A stretch of DNA of 64,000 nucleotides from Marinobacter sp. EhC06 (GTDB lineage: Bacteria > Pseudomonadota > Gammaproteobacteria > Pseudomonadales > Oleiphilaceae): contig NZ_LXYO01000023.1 in NCBI RefSeq assembly GCF_001650915.1, positions 1,178,001 through 1,242,000 of the forward strand. The letters are read 5' to 3'. The notes under the pieces are model-generated. The model saw nothing but the letters and a program-made list of their open reading frames with translations. It did no database searches and had not been told where the DNA came from. A program made the position numbers and the translations under genes. The number at the start of each line of letters is the position of its first letter. Within the stretch, counting starts at the first letter, position 1. Shown piece by piece: positions 56,240 through 64,000 of this stretch.

Positions 56240-57582
56240 TGTCCGAGAGAAAGTACTTTGGTACGGACGGTATTCGCGGGCGCGTGGGCGAGTTCCCGAT
56301 AACGCCGGAATTCATGCTCAAGCTGGGCTGGGCCGCCGGTCAGGCCTTCAAGCGGGATGGCCAGCGCAACAGCGTGCTGATTGGCAAGGATACCCGGCTT
56401 TCCGGTTACATGTTCGAATCCGCCCTGGAGGCGGGTCTGGCTGCGGCGGGCGTTGATGTAAAGCTGCTCGGCCCGATGCCGACGCCCGCGATCGCCTACC
56501 TGACCCGCACTTTTCGCGCCTCGGCGGGCATCGTGATCAGTGCTTCCCACAACCCGCATCACGATAACGGTATCAAGTTTTTCTCGGCGGCCGGCACCAA
56601 GCTGGACGATGCCCTGGAAGCAGAGATTGAGCGCTGGCTGGACAAGCCCATTGAAGTCTGTGGACCAACCGAGCTGGGCAAGGCCTCCCGCGTGGACGAT
56701 GCCCCCGGCCGGTATGTGGAATTCTGCAAAAGCACCGTTCCCAACGAATTTGCCCTCGACGGCATGAATATTGTGCTGGATTGTGCCCATGGTGCGACCT
56801 ATCACGTGGCGCCCAAGGTGTTTCGTGAGCTTGGCGCCAGGGTTTCTGTGATCGGCGCGGATCCCGATGGCCTGAACATCAACCTCAACGTTGGCTCAAC
56901 TCACCTCGATGCTCTTAAAGCGGCGGTGAAGGAGAAGGGCGCAGATCTTGGCATTGCCTTCGACGGTGATGGTGACCGGGTGCTGATGGTAGATCGCGAC
57001 GGCTCCGAAGTGGATGGCGACGAGCTTCTCTACGTCATCGCCTCCCAGCGCTTTGCGGAAGATCGCCTGAAGGGCGGTGTTGTCGGTACGCTGATGACCA
57101 ATCTGGGCGTTGAGCTGGCGCTGAATGAAATCGGAATCGAATTCGAGCGTGCAAAAGTTGGCGACCGCTACGTCATGGAGCGTCTGCTCGCCAACAACTG
57201 GGTCCTGGGTGGCGAGGGCTCAGGGCACATGGTTATTCGCGACTGCACCAGTACCGGTGACGGCATTGTCTCGGCGCTGCAGGTCCTGCTTTCTGTCTGG
57301 AAATCCGGCAAAACGCTTTCCGACCTTCGCCGGGGTATGAGCAAGCTACCGCAGAAAATGATCAATGTTCGCGTAGAGCAGCGCTTTGATCCGTTCAGTC
57401 GTGACGATATCGTTGCTGCCGTTCGCAAAGCCGAAACGGAGCTGGGCAGCTCCGGGCGAATTCTGCTCAGGGCCTCCGGAACCGAGCCGCTGATCCGGGT
57501 GATGGCGGAAGGCCAGGACGCCACCGAGATTTTGCGAGTGGTCGAGGAACTGGCGAAAGTTGTGGAGAAATCCACCGCTTAA
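56239..57582 (+). CDS. glmM: Phosphoglucosamine mutase
   Basis: A 447-aa enzyme interconverting glucosamine-6-phosphate and glucosamine-1-phosphate for UDP-GlcNAc, peptidoglycan and lipopolysaccharide synthesis. Begins [13 protein letters not shown]; the phosphoserine loop is [12 protein letters not shown] with S103, and the metal loop is [11 protein letters not shown]. Translationally coupled to folP. Confidence 0.98.
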   Translation: MSERKYFGTDGIRGRVGEFPITPEFMLKLGWAAGQAFKRDGQRNSVLIGKDTRLSGYMFESALEAGLAAAGVDVKLLGPMPTPAIAYLTRTFRASAGIVISASHNPHHDNGIKFFSAAGTKLDDALEAEIERWLDKPIEVCGPTELGKASRVDDAPGRYVEFCKSTVPNEFALDGMNIVLDCAHGATYHVAPKVFRELGARVSVIGADPDGLNINLNVGSTHLDALKAAVKEKGADLGIAFDGDGDRVLMVDRDGSEVDGDELLYVIASQRFAEDRLKGGVVGTLMTNLGVELALNEIGIEFERAKVGDRYVMERLLANNWVLGGEGSGHMVIRDCTSTGDGIVSALQVLLSVWKSGKTLSDLRRGMSKLPQKMINVRVEQRFDPFSRDDIVAAVRKAETELGSSGRILLRASGTEPLIRVMAEGQDATEILRVVEELAKVVEKSTA

Positions 57583-57600
57583 TTTTGTGTTTTCAGGCGG

Positions 57601-57629
57601 TTGTCTGCGGGAAGGGAGTGCTGTATAGT
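57601..57629 (+). promoter_or_regulatory. Sigma-70 promoter candidate of tpiA
   Basis: TTGTCT and TATAGT are separated by exactly 17 bp, 29 bp before the tpiA start. Confidence 0.65.
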
Positions 57630-57657
57630 TCGCCCTCCCTCACGTTCGGGAACTGTT

Positions 57658-58416
57658 ATGCGTCGAAAGATCGTAGCCGGAAACTGGAAAATGAACGGGT
57701 CGAAAGACCTGGCACAGGCGCTGGTAAGCGATGTGCGATCCCAGGCGGCCTCTCTTGATAATGGCGTCGAGGTTGTTATTATTCCTCCCGCAATTTATGT
57801 CGGAGACGTAGTCGCTAACGCAGGTGAGAGCCTGTCGGTTGGCGTTCAGAACGTAGGGCAGTGGGCGTCCGGTGCCTACACTGGCGAGATTTCTGCGGAA
57901 ATGGCGCTGGATCAGGGCTGTCAGTTTGCCCTGGCCGGGCACTCCGAGCGTCGCCAGCTCTTCGGTGAAAAAGACGATGTGGTTGCCAAAAAGGTCGAGC
58001 GGATCATTGCAGCCGGGCTTCACGCGGTGCTTTGTGTCGGTGAGACTCTGGAAGAGCGTGAGGCAGGTAAAGCCGAAGCGGTTGTCGCCTCCCAGGTAAG
58101 GGCAGGATTGGCGAAGATTGCAGAGGGCCAGTGGCAGCGTGTGATTGTTGCCTACGAGCCGGTCTGGGCAATCGGCACCGGTAAAACCGCAACGGCGCAG
58201 GATGCCCAGGCGATGCATGGGTCGATCCGGCAGGTGCTTTCAGAGATGGGCGCGCCGGCCAATGAGATATCCCTGCTTTACGGGGGCAGCGTAAAAGCGG
58301 ATAATGCAGCCGCTCTTTTTGCCGAGCCGGATATTGACGGCGGTTTGATCGGCGGAGCGTCGCTCATAGCAGAAGATTTTGTAAGTATTTGCCGGAGTGT
58401 TCCGGCGGGTACCTGA
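57658..58416 (+). CDS. tpiA: Triosephosphate isomerase
   Basis: A 252-aa glycolytic enzyme interconverting dihydroxyacetone phosphate and glyceraldehyde-3-phosphate. Catalytic lysine K11 in AGNWKMNG, histidine in GHSERRQ near 95 and glutamate in AYEPVWAIGTGK near 168 are all present. The ATG at 57658 gives the standard start; the longer open frame is unlikely. secG starts 24 bp after the stop. Confidence 0.98.
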   Translation: MRRKIVAGNWKMNGSKDLAQALVSDVRSQAASLDNGVEVVIIPPAIYVGDVVANAGESLSVGVQNVGQWASGAYTGEISAEMALDQGCQFALAGHSERRQLFGEKDDVVAKKVERIIAAGLHAVLCVGETLEEREAGKAEAVVASQVRAGLAKIAEGQWQRVIVAYEPVWAIGTGKTATAQDAQAMHGSIRQVLSEMGAPANEISLLYGGSVKADNAAALFAEPDIDGGLIGGASLIAEDFVSICRSVPAGT

Positions 58417-58440
58417 ATTTAAAGGTTCGCGAGAGTCGTT

Positions 58441-58821
58441 ATGGATTGGGTAGAGACACTGGTAGTCGTTGTGCACGTGGTGATCGCGGTGGCGCTGGTG
58501 GGTCTGGTGCTGATCCAGCAGGGCAAAGGCGCAGATGCCGGCGCTGCCTTTGGTGGTGGTGCATCGCAGACTGTGTTTGGTAGTCAGGGTAGCGGCAGCT
58601 TTCTCACCCGCTTTACGACCCTGCTCGCAGTGGTATTTTTTGTAACAAGTTTCTCGCTGGCGATTTTTGCCAAGCAGCGTGCCGAAGTGGCAGGGGAAGC
58701 GGGTATTCCTGTTGTTCAGGAGTCCAGCAGTGCTGCCCCCGCTGATACCGCTGCTGACAATGGTGAAGCCGCAGCCAGCGAAACCGAGGGTGGGGAGTCT
58801 GATCTCCCTGAACTCGAGTAA
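58441..58821 (+). CDS. secG: Protein translocase subunit SecG
   Basis: A 126-aa membrane subunit of the SecYEG export channel. Two membrane helices (about 5-22 and 57-75) flank VLIQQGKGADAGAAFGGGA, the family's conserved loop; the C-terminal 50 residues are acidic and Ala-rich. It is directly followed by a tRNA-Leu gene, the usual arrangement. Confidence 0.95.
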   Translation: MDWVETLVVVVHVVIAVALVGLVLIQQGKGADAGAAFGGGASQTVFGSQGSGSFLTRFTTLLAVVFFVTSFSLAIFAKQRAEVAGEAGIPVVQESSSAAPADTAADNGEAAASETEGGESDLPELE

Positions 58822-58828
58822 GAATGTT

Positions 58829-58913
58829 GCCCGGGTGGTGAAACTGGTAGACACGCTATCTTGAGGGGGTAGTGGCGAAAGCCGTGCCGGTTCGAGTCCG
58901 GCCCCGGGCACCA
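58829..58913 (+). tRNA. tRNA-Leu (anticodon GAG)
   Basis: An 85-nt class II tRNA. Acceptor GCCCGGG pairs with CCCGGGC, then ACCA is encoded. Anticodon GAG is at 58863-58865 in loop TTGAGGG, with a short variable arm and T-arm CCGG-TTCGAGT-CCGG. Probably co-transcribed with secG. Confidence 0.95.
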
Positions 58914-58922
58914 TAATAGAAG

Positions 58923-58956
58923 AAAAACGGCTTGGATTTCCCAGGCCGTTTTTTTT
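58923..58956 (+). terminator. Terminator after tRNA-Leu
   Basis: AAAACGGCTTGG and CCCAGGCCGTTTT form a stem followed by eight Ts. Confidence 0.88.
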
Positions 58957-58965
58957 GGTCAGTCC

Positions 58966-58994
58966 TTGACCAGTCTGCCTGGCGTCTCTATACT
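58966..58994 (+). promoter_or_regulatory. Strong sigma-70 promoter before the rimP leader
   Basis: TTGACC and TATACT are 17 bp apart, close to consensus. Transcription should begin near 59001. Confidence 0.82.
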
Positions 58995-59000
58995 CCGGCG

Positions 59001-59130
59001 GATATTGGGACCTGCCGCGTGCTGTTGGCGGGTTTCTGGCAGGCCAGGTGTCTGTCAGCAGGAAGCGGTACACCGGTTTGCTTCCTGCGAGTTCTTGCAA
59101 CAAAAGGCCCCATTGTTCGGGGCTTTTTGA
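59001..59130 (+). ncRNA. Candidate small RNA or rimP leader ending in a terminator
   Basis: Begins after a strong promoter and ends at a hairpin AAAAGGCCCC ... GGGGCTTTTT (59102-59128). It has internal pairing (GCAGGAAGC near 59060 with GCTTCCTGC near 59081). No open frame. It could be a stand-alone small RNA or an attenuated leader of rimP-nusA-infB; a rimP leader family is known in gammaproteobacteria, from memory. Confidence 0.55.
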
Positions 59131-59163
59131 TTAAGGGGCCTGGCGTAACGGGCCCTGGTGCAT

Positions 59164-59192
59164 AAAAAGGGCTGATAAAACAGCCCTTTTTT
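59164..59192 (+). terminator. Second terminator-like hairpin before rimP
   Basis: AAAAAGGGCTG and CAGCCCTTTTTTT form a stem with a six-base loop and long T-run, 42 bp before the rimP start. Together with the hairpin at 59102-59128 it suggests regulated read-through. Confidence 0.85.
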
Positions 59193-59233
59193 TGTTTTTG
59201 GGGCCGGTAAATTGATAACGGAGAAGGCGCAAC

Positions 59234-59695
59234 TTGTCAGCCAAGCTTAAGCAACTGGAAGACATTCTTCAGCCTGTAGTGGAAGGTTTGGGGTATGAGT
59301 TCTGGGGCATTGAATTCCGCTCACAGGGCCATCATTCCCTGTTACGGGTGTTTATTGACGATGCTGAAAACGGCATCGGCATCGACGACTGCGAAAAAGT
59401 CAGTCGTCAGATCAGCGGTGTGATGGATGTGGAAGATCCCATCCAGACCGAGTACACACTGGAGGTCTCATCCCCGGGGATGGATCGCCCGCTGTTTCGT
59501 CTTGAGCAATACGAGGCCTTTGTTGGTCACCAGGTTCAGATTCGTCTCCGGATGGCGTTTGAGGGTCGCCGGAAGTTTCAGGGGCTGATCAAAGGCGTGG
59601 AAGGTGATGATGTGGTTGTGGTCGTTGATGATCACGAGTATCTGCTGCCATTCGACAGCATTGAAAAAGCCCACATCGTGCCGGTATTTGAGTGA
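59234..59695 (+). CDS. rimP: Ribosome maturation factor RimP
   Basis: A 153-aa factor for 30S assembly. Family blocks are [41 protein letters not shown] and [18 protein letters not shown] start with GGAGAAGG upstream. First gene of the rimP-nusA-infB-rbfA operon. Confidence 0.96.
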   Translation: MSAKLKQLEDILQPVVEGLGYEFWGIEFRSQGHHSLLRVFIDDAENGIGIDDCEKVSRQISGVMDVEDPIQTEYTLEVSSPGMDRPLFRLEQYEAFVGHQVQIRLRMAFEGRRKFQGLIKGVEGDDVVVVVDDHEYLLPFDSIEKAHIVPVFE

Positions 59696-59750
59696 ACGAT
59701 TTGAATGAAGTCCGTGGACGCACAGTTGATTTTAAGGGCAGGGCAATCCA

Positions 59751-61244
59751 ATGAGTAAAGAGATCTTGCTGGTGGTTGAATCCGTCTCGAACGAGAAAGG
59801 TGTCGAGAAGGATGTCATTTTTGAGGCGATCGAACTGGCACTGGCCACCGCTGCCAAAAAACGCTTTGAAGACGAAGAGGCGGATATCCGGGTATCAATC
59901 GACCGGAAAACCGGCGAATACGAAACCTTCCGCCGTTGGTTGGTGGTGGATAATGACGCCGTTCCTGCGCTGGGCACCGAGCTCACCCTGCAGGAAGCGG
60001 AGGAAATCGACTCGGCCCTGAAGCCTGGCGACATCCACGAGGAAAAAATCGAATCCGAGGCCTTTGGCCGGATTGGTGCCCAGGCGGCCAAGCAGATTAT
60101 CTTCCAGAAAGTGCGCGAAGCCGAGCGCATGAAGATTGTCGACAGCTACCGCGACCGCGTTGGTGAGCTGGTTTCCGGTACCGTCAAGAAAGTGACTCGG
60201 GACAATGTCATTGTTGATCTGGGTGCCAATGCCGAGGCCCTGCTGCCACGTGAATTCCTGATCCCCCGCGAGACCTTCCGCATGGGTGACCGGGTGCGTT
60301 CGCTGTTGCTGGAGATCCGTACCGATCACCGCGGCCCGCAGTTGATCCTCAGCCGTACGTCGCCGCAGATGCTGATCGAGCTGTTCCGCATCGAGGTGCC
60401 GGAGATTGCTGAAGATCTGATCGAGATCCGTGGCGCTGCCCGTGATCCCGGCTCCCGGGCCAAGATTGCGGTGAAAACCAACGATCGCCGTATTGACCCC
60501 GTTGGCGCCTGTGTTGGCATGCGTGGCTCCCGGGTTCAGGCCGTGTCCAATGAGCTGGGCGGTGAGCGTGTTGATATCGTGCTGTGGGACGACAACCCGG
60601 CCCAGCTGGTGATCAATGCCATGGCGCCTGCAGAAGTGGCGTCCATCGTTATGGATGAAGACCGGCACACCATGGAAGTGGCTGTGGCGGAAGATAACCT
60701 GGCACAGGCAATCGGCCGCAACGGCCAGAACGTTCGCCTGGCCACGGATCTGACAGGCTGGACCCTGAACGTGATGACCGAGGAAGAAGCCGGTGAGCGT
60801 CAGGAGCAGGAATACAGCCGGCTTGTCGAGCATTTCACTGGCAATCTGGACGTTGATGAAGAATTTGCCGGTGTGCTGATTGAGGAAGGGTTTACCTCCA
60901 TCGAAGAGGTGGCCTATGTGCCAATGGAAGAGATGCTGGCGATCGAAGGCTTTGACGAAGAAACTGTCACCGAGCTGCGCCGTCGTGCCAAGGACGTCCT
61001 GCTGAACCAGGCCCTGGCAAGCGAGGAAGCGCTCGAGGGTGCTGAGCCGGCAGAGGATCTTCTGGGCATGGACGGCATGGACCGTAGCCTGGCCTTCAAG
61101 TTGGCCGGCATGGGTGTGCGCACCATGGAAGATCTGGCAGAGCAGTCGGTTGGCGACCTGCTCGAGATTGAAGGTATGGATGAAGAGCGTGCTGGTCAGC
61201 TTATCATGACTGCACGTGCCCCCTGGTTTGAAGACCAGGCTTAA
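59751..61244 (+). CDS. nusA: Transcription termination/antitermination protein NusA
   Basis: A 497-aa RNA polymerase factor: N-terminal polymerase-binding domain, S1 domain ([18 protein letters not shown]), two KH domains ([15 protein letters not shown], then [13 protein letters not shown]) and two C-terminal acidic repeats near 370-490. Controls pausing, termination and antitermination, and often its own operon. infB follows by 18 bp. Confidence 0.98.
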   Translation: MSKEILLVVESVSNEKGVEKDVIFEAIELALATAAKKRFEDEEADIRVSIDRKTGEYETFRRWLVVDNDAVPALGTELTLQEAEEIDSALKPGDIHEEKIESEAFGRIGAQAAKQIIFQKVREAERMKIVDSYRDRVGELVSGTVKKVTRDNVIVDLGANAEALLPREFLIPRETFRMGDRVRSLLLEIRTDHRGPQLILSRTSPQMLIELFRIEVPEIAEDLIEIRGAARDPGSRAKIAVKTNDRRIDPVGACVGMRGSRVQAVSNELGGERVDIVLWDDNPAQLVINAMAPAEVASIVMDEDRHTMEVAVAEDNLAQAIGRNGQNVRLATDLTGWTLNVMTEEEAGERQEQEYSRLVEHFTGNLDVDEEFAGVLIEEGFTSIEEVAYVPMEEMLAIEGFDEETVTELRRRAKDVLLNQALASEEALEGAEPAEDLLGMDGMDRSLAFKLAGMGVRTMEDLAEQSVGDLLEIEGMDEERAGQLIMTARAPWFEDQA

Positions 61245-61262
61245 TTCGGGAGGAGGACCAGT

Positions 61263-63806
61263 ATGGCTGAAGTAACGGTAAAACAACTGGCCGAAGATGT
61301 AGGCGCTCCCGTGGATCGTTTGCTGAAGCAGATTGTGGAGGCTGGCCTGAAAGCCCGCTCCGAGAATGACTCTGTCTCCAGCGATGAGAAGCAGCAGTTG
61401 CTGGCCTATTTGAGAAAGACCCACGGTGAGGCCGACGCCGAACCGCGCAAGATTACCCTGAAGCGTAAGACCACCACCACGCTCAAGGCCGGTAAGGCAA
61501 AGACCGTCAATGTTGAGGTTCGCAAGCGCCGTACCTATATCAAGCGGGCTGAATTGCAGCCCGAGGCTGAAGCGCCAAAACCGGAAGAGCCGGTAGCGGA
61601 GCAGCAGCTGGAGCAAGCACCGGTGGAAGAGGCGCCAAAGGTAGCCGCCGAGCAGGCAGCGCAGCCGGAGGCAGAGAAGCCCGCCGAGGCAGCGACATCA
61701 GAGCAGTCGGAGCAGGCAGAGAAGGCCGAGCCGAAGAAAGAGCCTGAGCCCGAGCCGGTTCCCGCTCCGGAAGACATGCCGATGCCGCCGCCCGAGGGTG
61801 AAGGCAAGGATCGGAAGCCGAAGAAAAAGAAAGAAAAAGTTCGCGAACGCGGCGATGAGATCGAAGAAGGCAAGCCAAAGAAGAAGCAGGCTGGCCATCG
61901 TGGTCCTCGCAGTCGTCCGGTGGAAGAGCCGCTGGTTATCTCCGAGGATGAGGAAGAGACCACGCTGCGCAAGCCGCTGCGTGCGAAAAAGAAACCCAAA
62001 GAGAAGCGTCATGCTTTCGAGAGGCCGACCAAACCAATGGTCAGAGAAGTAGAGATTCCGGAAACGATTTCTGTCGGCGACCTAGCCCAGCGTATGGCGG
62101 TCAAGTCGGCTGATGTCATCAAGACCCTGATGGGCATGGGCGTTATGGCCACCATCAACCAGGCACTGGACCAGGAAACAGCGGTTCTGGTGACCGAGGA
62201 GCTGGGTCATAAAGCCAAGACTGTAAGCGAAGATGCATTCGAGGAAGAGGTTCTGAGCGAATTCTCCTTCGAAGGTGGCGAGAAAACCAAGCGTGCTCCG
62301 GTTGTGAGCGTGATGGGTCACGTTGACCATGGTAAGACCTCCCTTCTCGACTACATCCGTCGTACCAAGGTGGCCTCGGGTGAGTCTGGTGGCATTACCC
62401 AGCACATTGGTGCTTACCATGTAGAAACGGATCACGGCATGGTGTCCTTCCTGGATACCCCGGGCCACGCGGCCTTTACTGCCATGCGTGCCCGCGGTGC
62501 CCAGTGCACTGACATCGTTATTCTGGTTGTCGCCGCCGATGATGGCGTGATGCCGCAGACCAAGGAAGCGGTGCAGCACGCCCGTTCCGCCGGTGTGCCG
62601 ATCGTTGTTGCCATCAACAAGATGGACAAAGAAGGGGCGGACCCTGATCGAATCAAGAGTGAGCTGGCTGCTCTGGAAGTTGTCCCGGAAGACTGGGGCG
62701 GGGACGTTCAGTTCGTACCCGTTTCCGCTCACACCGGTGACGGCATCGACGCGCTGCTTGAGGCCGTCTTGCTGCAGTCCGAGATCCTCGAACTTGAGGC
62801 CTCTACGGATGCACCGGCCAAGGGTGTGGTCGTGGAATCCAGCCTCGAGCGCGGACGCGGTTCTGTAGCGACCGTTCTGGTTCAGAACGGTACCCTGCGC
62901 CAGGGTGATATGGTTGTTGCCGGTGCCTATTTTGGTAAGGTCCGGGCGATGACTGACGAAGCTGGCAAGCAGGCCAAAGAAGCTGGCCCGTCGATTCCGG
63001 TCGAGATTCTCGGTCTGAACGGTACACCAGACGCCGGTGACGAATTCTTTGCAGTTGCCGACGAGAAGAAGGCCAAAGAGCTGGCCGAATTCCGTCAGAG
63101 CCGGGAGCGGGAGCAGCGTCTCCAGCGCCAGCAGGCGGCCAAGCTTGAGAACCTGTTCGAGAACATGGGCAAAGACGAGGTCAAAACCCTCAATGTCGTG
63201 CTCAAAACCGACGTTCGTGGTTCTCTGGAAGCCATCACCAAGGCCCTGCAGGACCTCGGTAATGAGGAAGTCCAGGTCAAGATCGTATCGTCCGGTGTCG
63301 GTGGTATTGCTGAGACCGACGTCAGCCTGGCCATGGCCACCAGTGCGGTTATCTTCGGCTTTAACGTGCGTGCCGACAGTGCCTCCAAGCGCCTGGTTGA
63401 GCAGGAAGGCCTGGATCTTCGCTACTACAGCATCATCTATAACCTGATTGATGATGTGAAAGCGGCCTTGACCGGCATGCTGGCTCCGGAATTCCGCGAA
63501 GACATCGTTGGTATCGCCGATGTTCGCGATGTGTTCCGTTCGCCGAAGTTTGGTCAGGTGGCCGGTTGTATGGTTACTGAAGGTACTGTGTACCGTAACA
63601 AGCCGATCCGGGTTCTGCGGGATAACGTGGTTATCTTTGAAGGCGAGCTGGAATCCCTGCGTCGCTTCAAGGATGACGTACCTGAAGTCCGTAACGGCAT
63701 GGAGTGCGGTATTGGCGTTAAGGGTTACGACGTGAAAGTCGGTGACCAGATCGAGGTCTTCGATCGCGTCCGGGTCGAGCGCAAGCTTGAGTCCACGGGG
63801 GCCTGA
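61263..63806 (+). CDS. infB: Translation initiation factor IF-2
   Basis: An 847-aa GTPase that brings initiator tRNA to the ribosome. A short N-terminal domain, a long highly charged linker (about 65-260, with many E, P and K), then the G domain with G1 GHVDHGKT near 352, DTPGH and NKMDK, and beta-barrel domains to the end. The last bases of its stop form the rbfA start (TGATG). Confidence 0.98.
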   Translation: MAEVTVKQLAEDVGAPVDRLLKQIVEAGLKARSENDSVSSDEKQQLLAYLRKTHGEADAEPRKITLKRKTTTTLKAGKAKTVNVEVRKRRTYIKRAELQPEAEAPKPEEPVAEQQLEQAPVEEAPKVAAEQAAQPEAEKPAEAATSEQSEQAEKAEPKKEPEPEPVPAPEDMPMPPPEGEGKDRKPKKKKEKVRERGDEIEEGKPKKKQAGHRGPRSRPVEEPLVISEDEEETTLRKPLRAKKKPKEKRHAFERPTKPMVREVEIPETISVGDLAQRMAVKSADVIKTLMGMGVMATINQALDQETAVLVTEELGHKAKTVSEDAFEEEVLSEFSFEGGEKTKRAPVVSVMGHVDHGKTSLLDYIRRTKVASGESGGITQHIGAYHVETDHGMVSFLDTPGHAAFTAMRARGAQCTDIVILVVAADDGVMPQTKEAVQHARSAGVPIVVAINKMDKEGADPDRIKSELAALEVVPEDWGGDVQFVPVSAHTGDGIDALLEAVLLQSEILELEASTDAPAKGVVVESSLERGRGSVATVLVQNGTLRQGDMVVAGAYFGKVRAMTDEAGKQAKEAGPSIPVEILGLNGTPDAGDEFFAVADEKKAKELAEFRQSREREQRLQRQQAAKLENLFENMGKDEVKTLNVVLKTDVRGSLEAITKALQDLGNEEVQVKIVSSGVGGIAETDVSLAMATSAVIFGFNVRADSASKRLVEQEGLDLRYYSIIYNLIDDVKAALTGMLAPEFREDIVGIADVRDVFRSPKFGQVAGCMVTEGTVYRNKPIRVLRDNVVIFEGELESLRRFKDDVPEVRNGMECGIGVKGYDVKVGDQIEVFDRVRVERKLESTGA

Positions 63807-64000
63807 TGCCGAGAGAGTTCAGCCGTATTGATCGCATCGGCGATCAGATGCAACGGGAACTGGCCCAGCTCATCCAGCGGGAAGTGAAAGACCCGCGGGT
63901 GGGCATGGTCACGGTAAACGCGGTCAAGGTCAGTCGTGACCTTGGCTACGCTGATATCTATGTGTCCCTGCTTTCCACCGAGGAACTGACGGAGGAGTCT
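63806..64000 (+). CDS. rbfA: Ribosome-binding factor A, partial
   Basis: The first 65 residues of RbfA, continuing beyond the window. [19 protein letters not shown] and [22 protein letters not shown] match the family's KH-like fold. It helps mature the 16S rRNA 5' end during cold growth. The ATG overlaps the infB stop by one base. Confidence 0.95.
   Translation, partial: MPREFSRIDRIGDQMQRELAQLIQREVKDPRVGMVTVNAVKVSRDLGYADIYVSLLSTEELTEES

Overview
The window reads as chromosome of a marine gammaproteobacterium, most likely Marinobacter or a close relative. The reasons are a wax ester synthase/DGAT gene, a quinone-linked malate dehydrogenase beside a Na+-type antiporter pair, a sulfite dehydrogenase, and the gene order fur / recN / grpE-dnaK-dnaJ-dapB / carAB-greA / yhbY / ftsH-folP-glmM-tpiA-secG-tRNA-Leu / rimP-nusA-infB-rbfA. 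The genus is an inference from gene content; no database search was run.

Layout. 1-22.3 kb is metabolic and transport chromosome: an incomplete two-receiver regulator (runs off the left edge), fumC, a CarS-like membrane protein, a metallophosphoesterase, chrA, msrA-msrB, a sulfite dehydrogenase with its cytochrome c, an acyltransferase, a CaCA/NhaD antiporter operon, mqo, a three-gene set of uncertain purpose (ATP-grasp ligase, a 674-aa protein with a possible Cys-His-Asn triad, and a ThDP enzyme), a lipoprotein, cheV, an ExoD-like protein and a periplasmic solute-binding protein. 22.37-34.63 kb is an integrated 12.25-kb element in the 3' end of ssrA (tmRNA), bounded by a 16-bp direct repeat. 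It carries a P4-type tyrosine integrase, an AlpA-like regulator, a Toprim primase and a DUF3987 helicase-like protein, two lambda Z/U-like tail genes, and at its far end an ATPase/STAS-like gene pair that looks like cargo. More than 4 kb of the element is non-coding and filled with a GC-rich mosaic repeat family not seen elsewhere in the window. 34.6-37.1 kb holds ssrA, a wax ester synthase gene and smpB, so both trans-translation partners are here. 37.3-47.3 kb holds a Na+-dependent transporter, ratA-rnfH, bamE, fur, recN with two SOS boxes, grpE with a clear sigma-32 promoter, dnaK, dnaJ and dapB. 47.3-64 kb is the conserved biosynthesis and translation block, ending inside rbfA.

How the parts work together. 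Heat-shock chaperones, FtsH, SmpB/tmRNA and the SOS gene recN form a protein- and DNA-quality-control neighbourhood. carAB, folP, glmM, tpiA and dapB supply core biosynthesis. rimP-nusA-infB-rbfA serve ribosome assembly and initiation, preceded by a promoter and two tandem terminators that suggest attenuation or a small RNA. The element resembles a P4-like satellite: split primase/helicase for replication, integrase/AlpA for mobility, tail-completion genes perhaps for using a helper phage, and a possible phage-defence or signalling pair as cargo. It has moved the native ssrA terminator 12 kb away and supplies a substitute.
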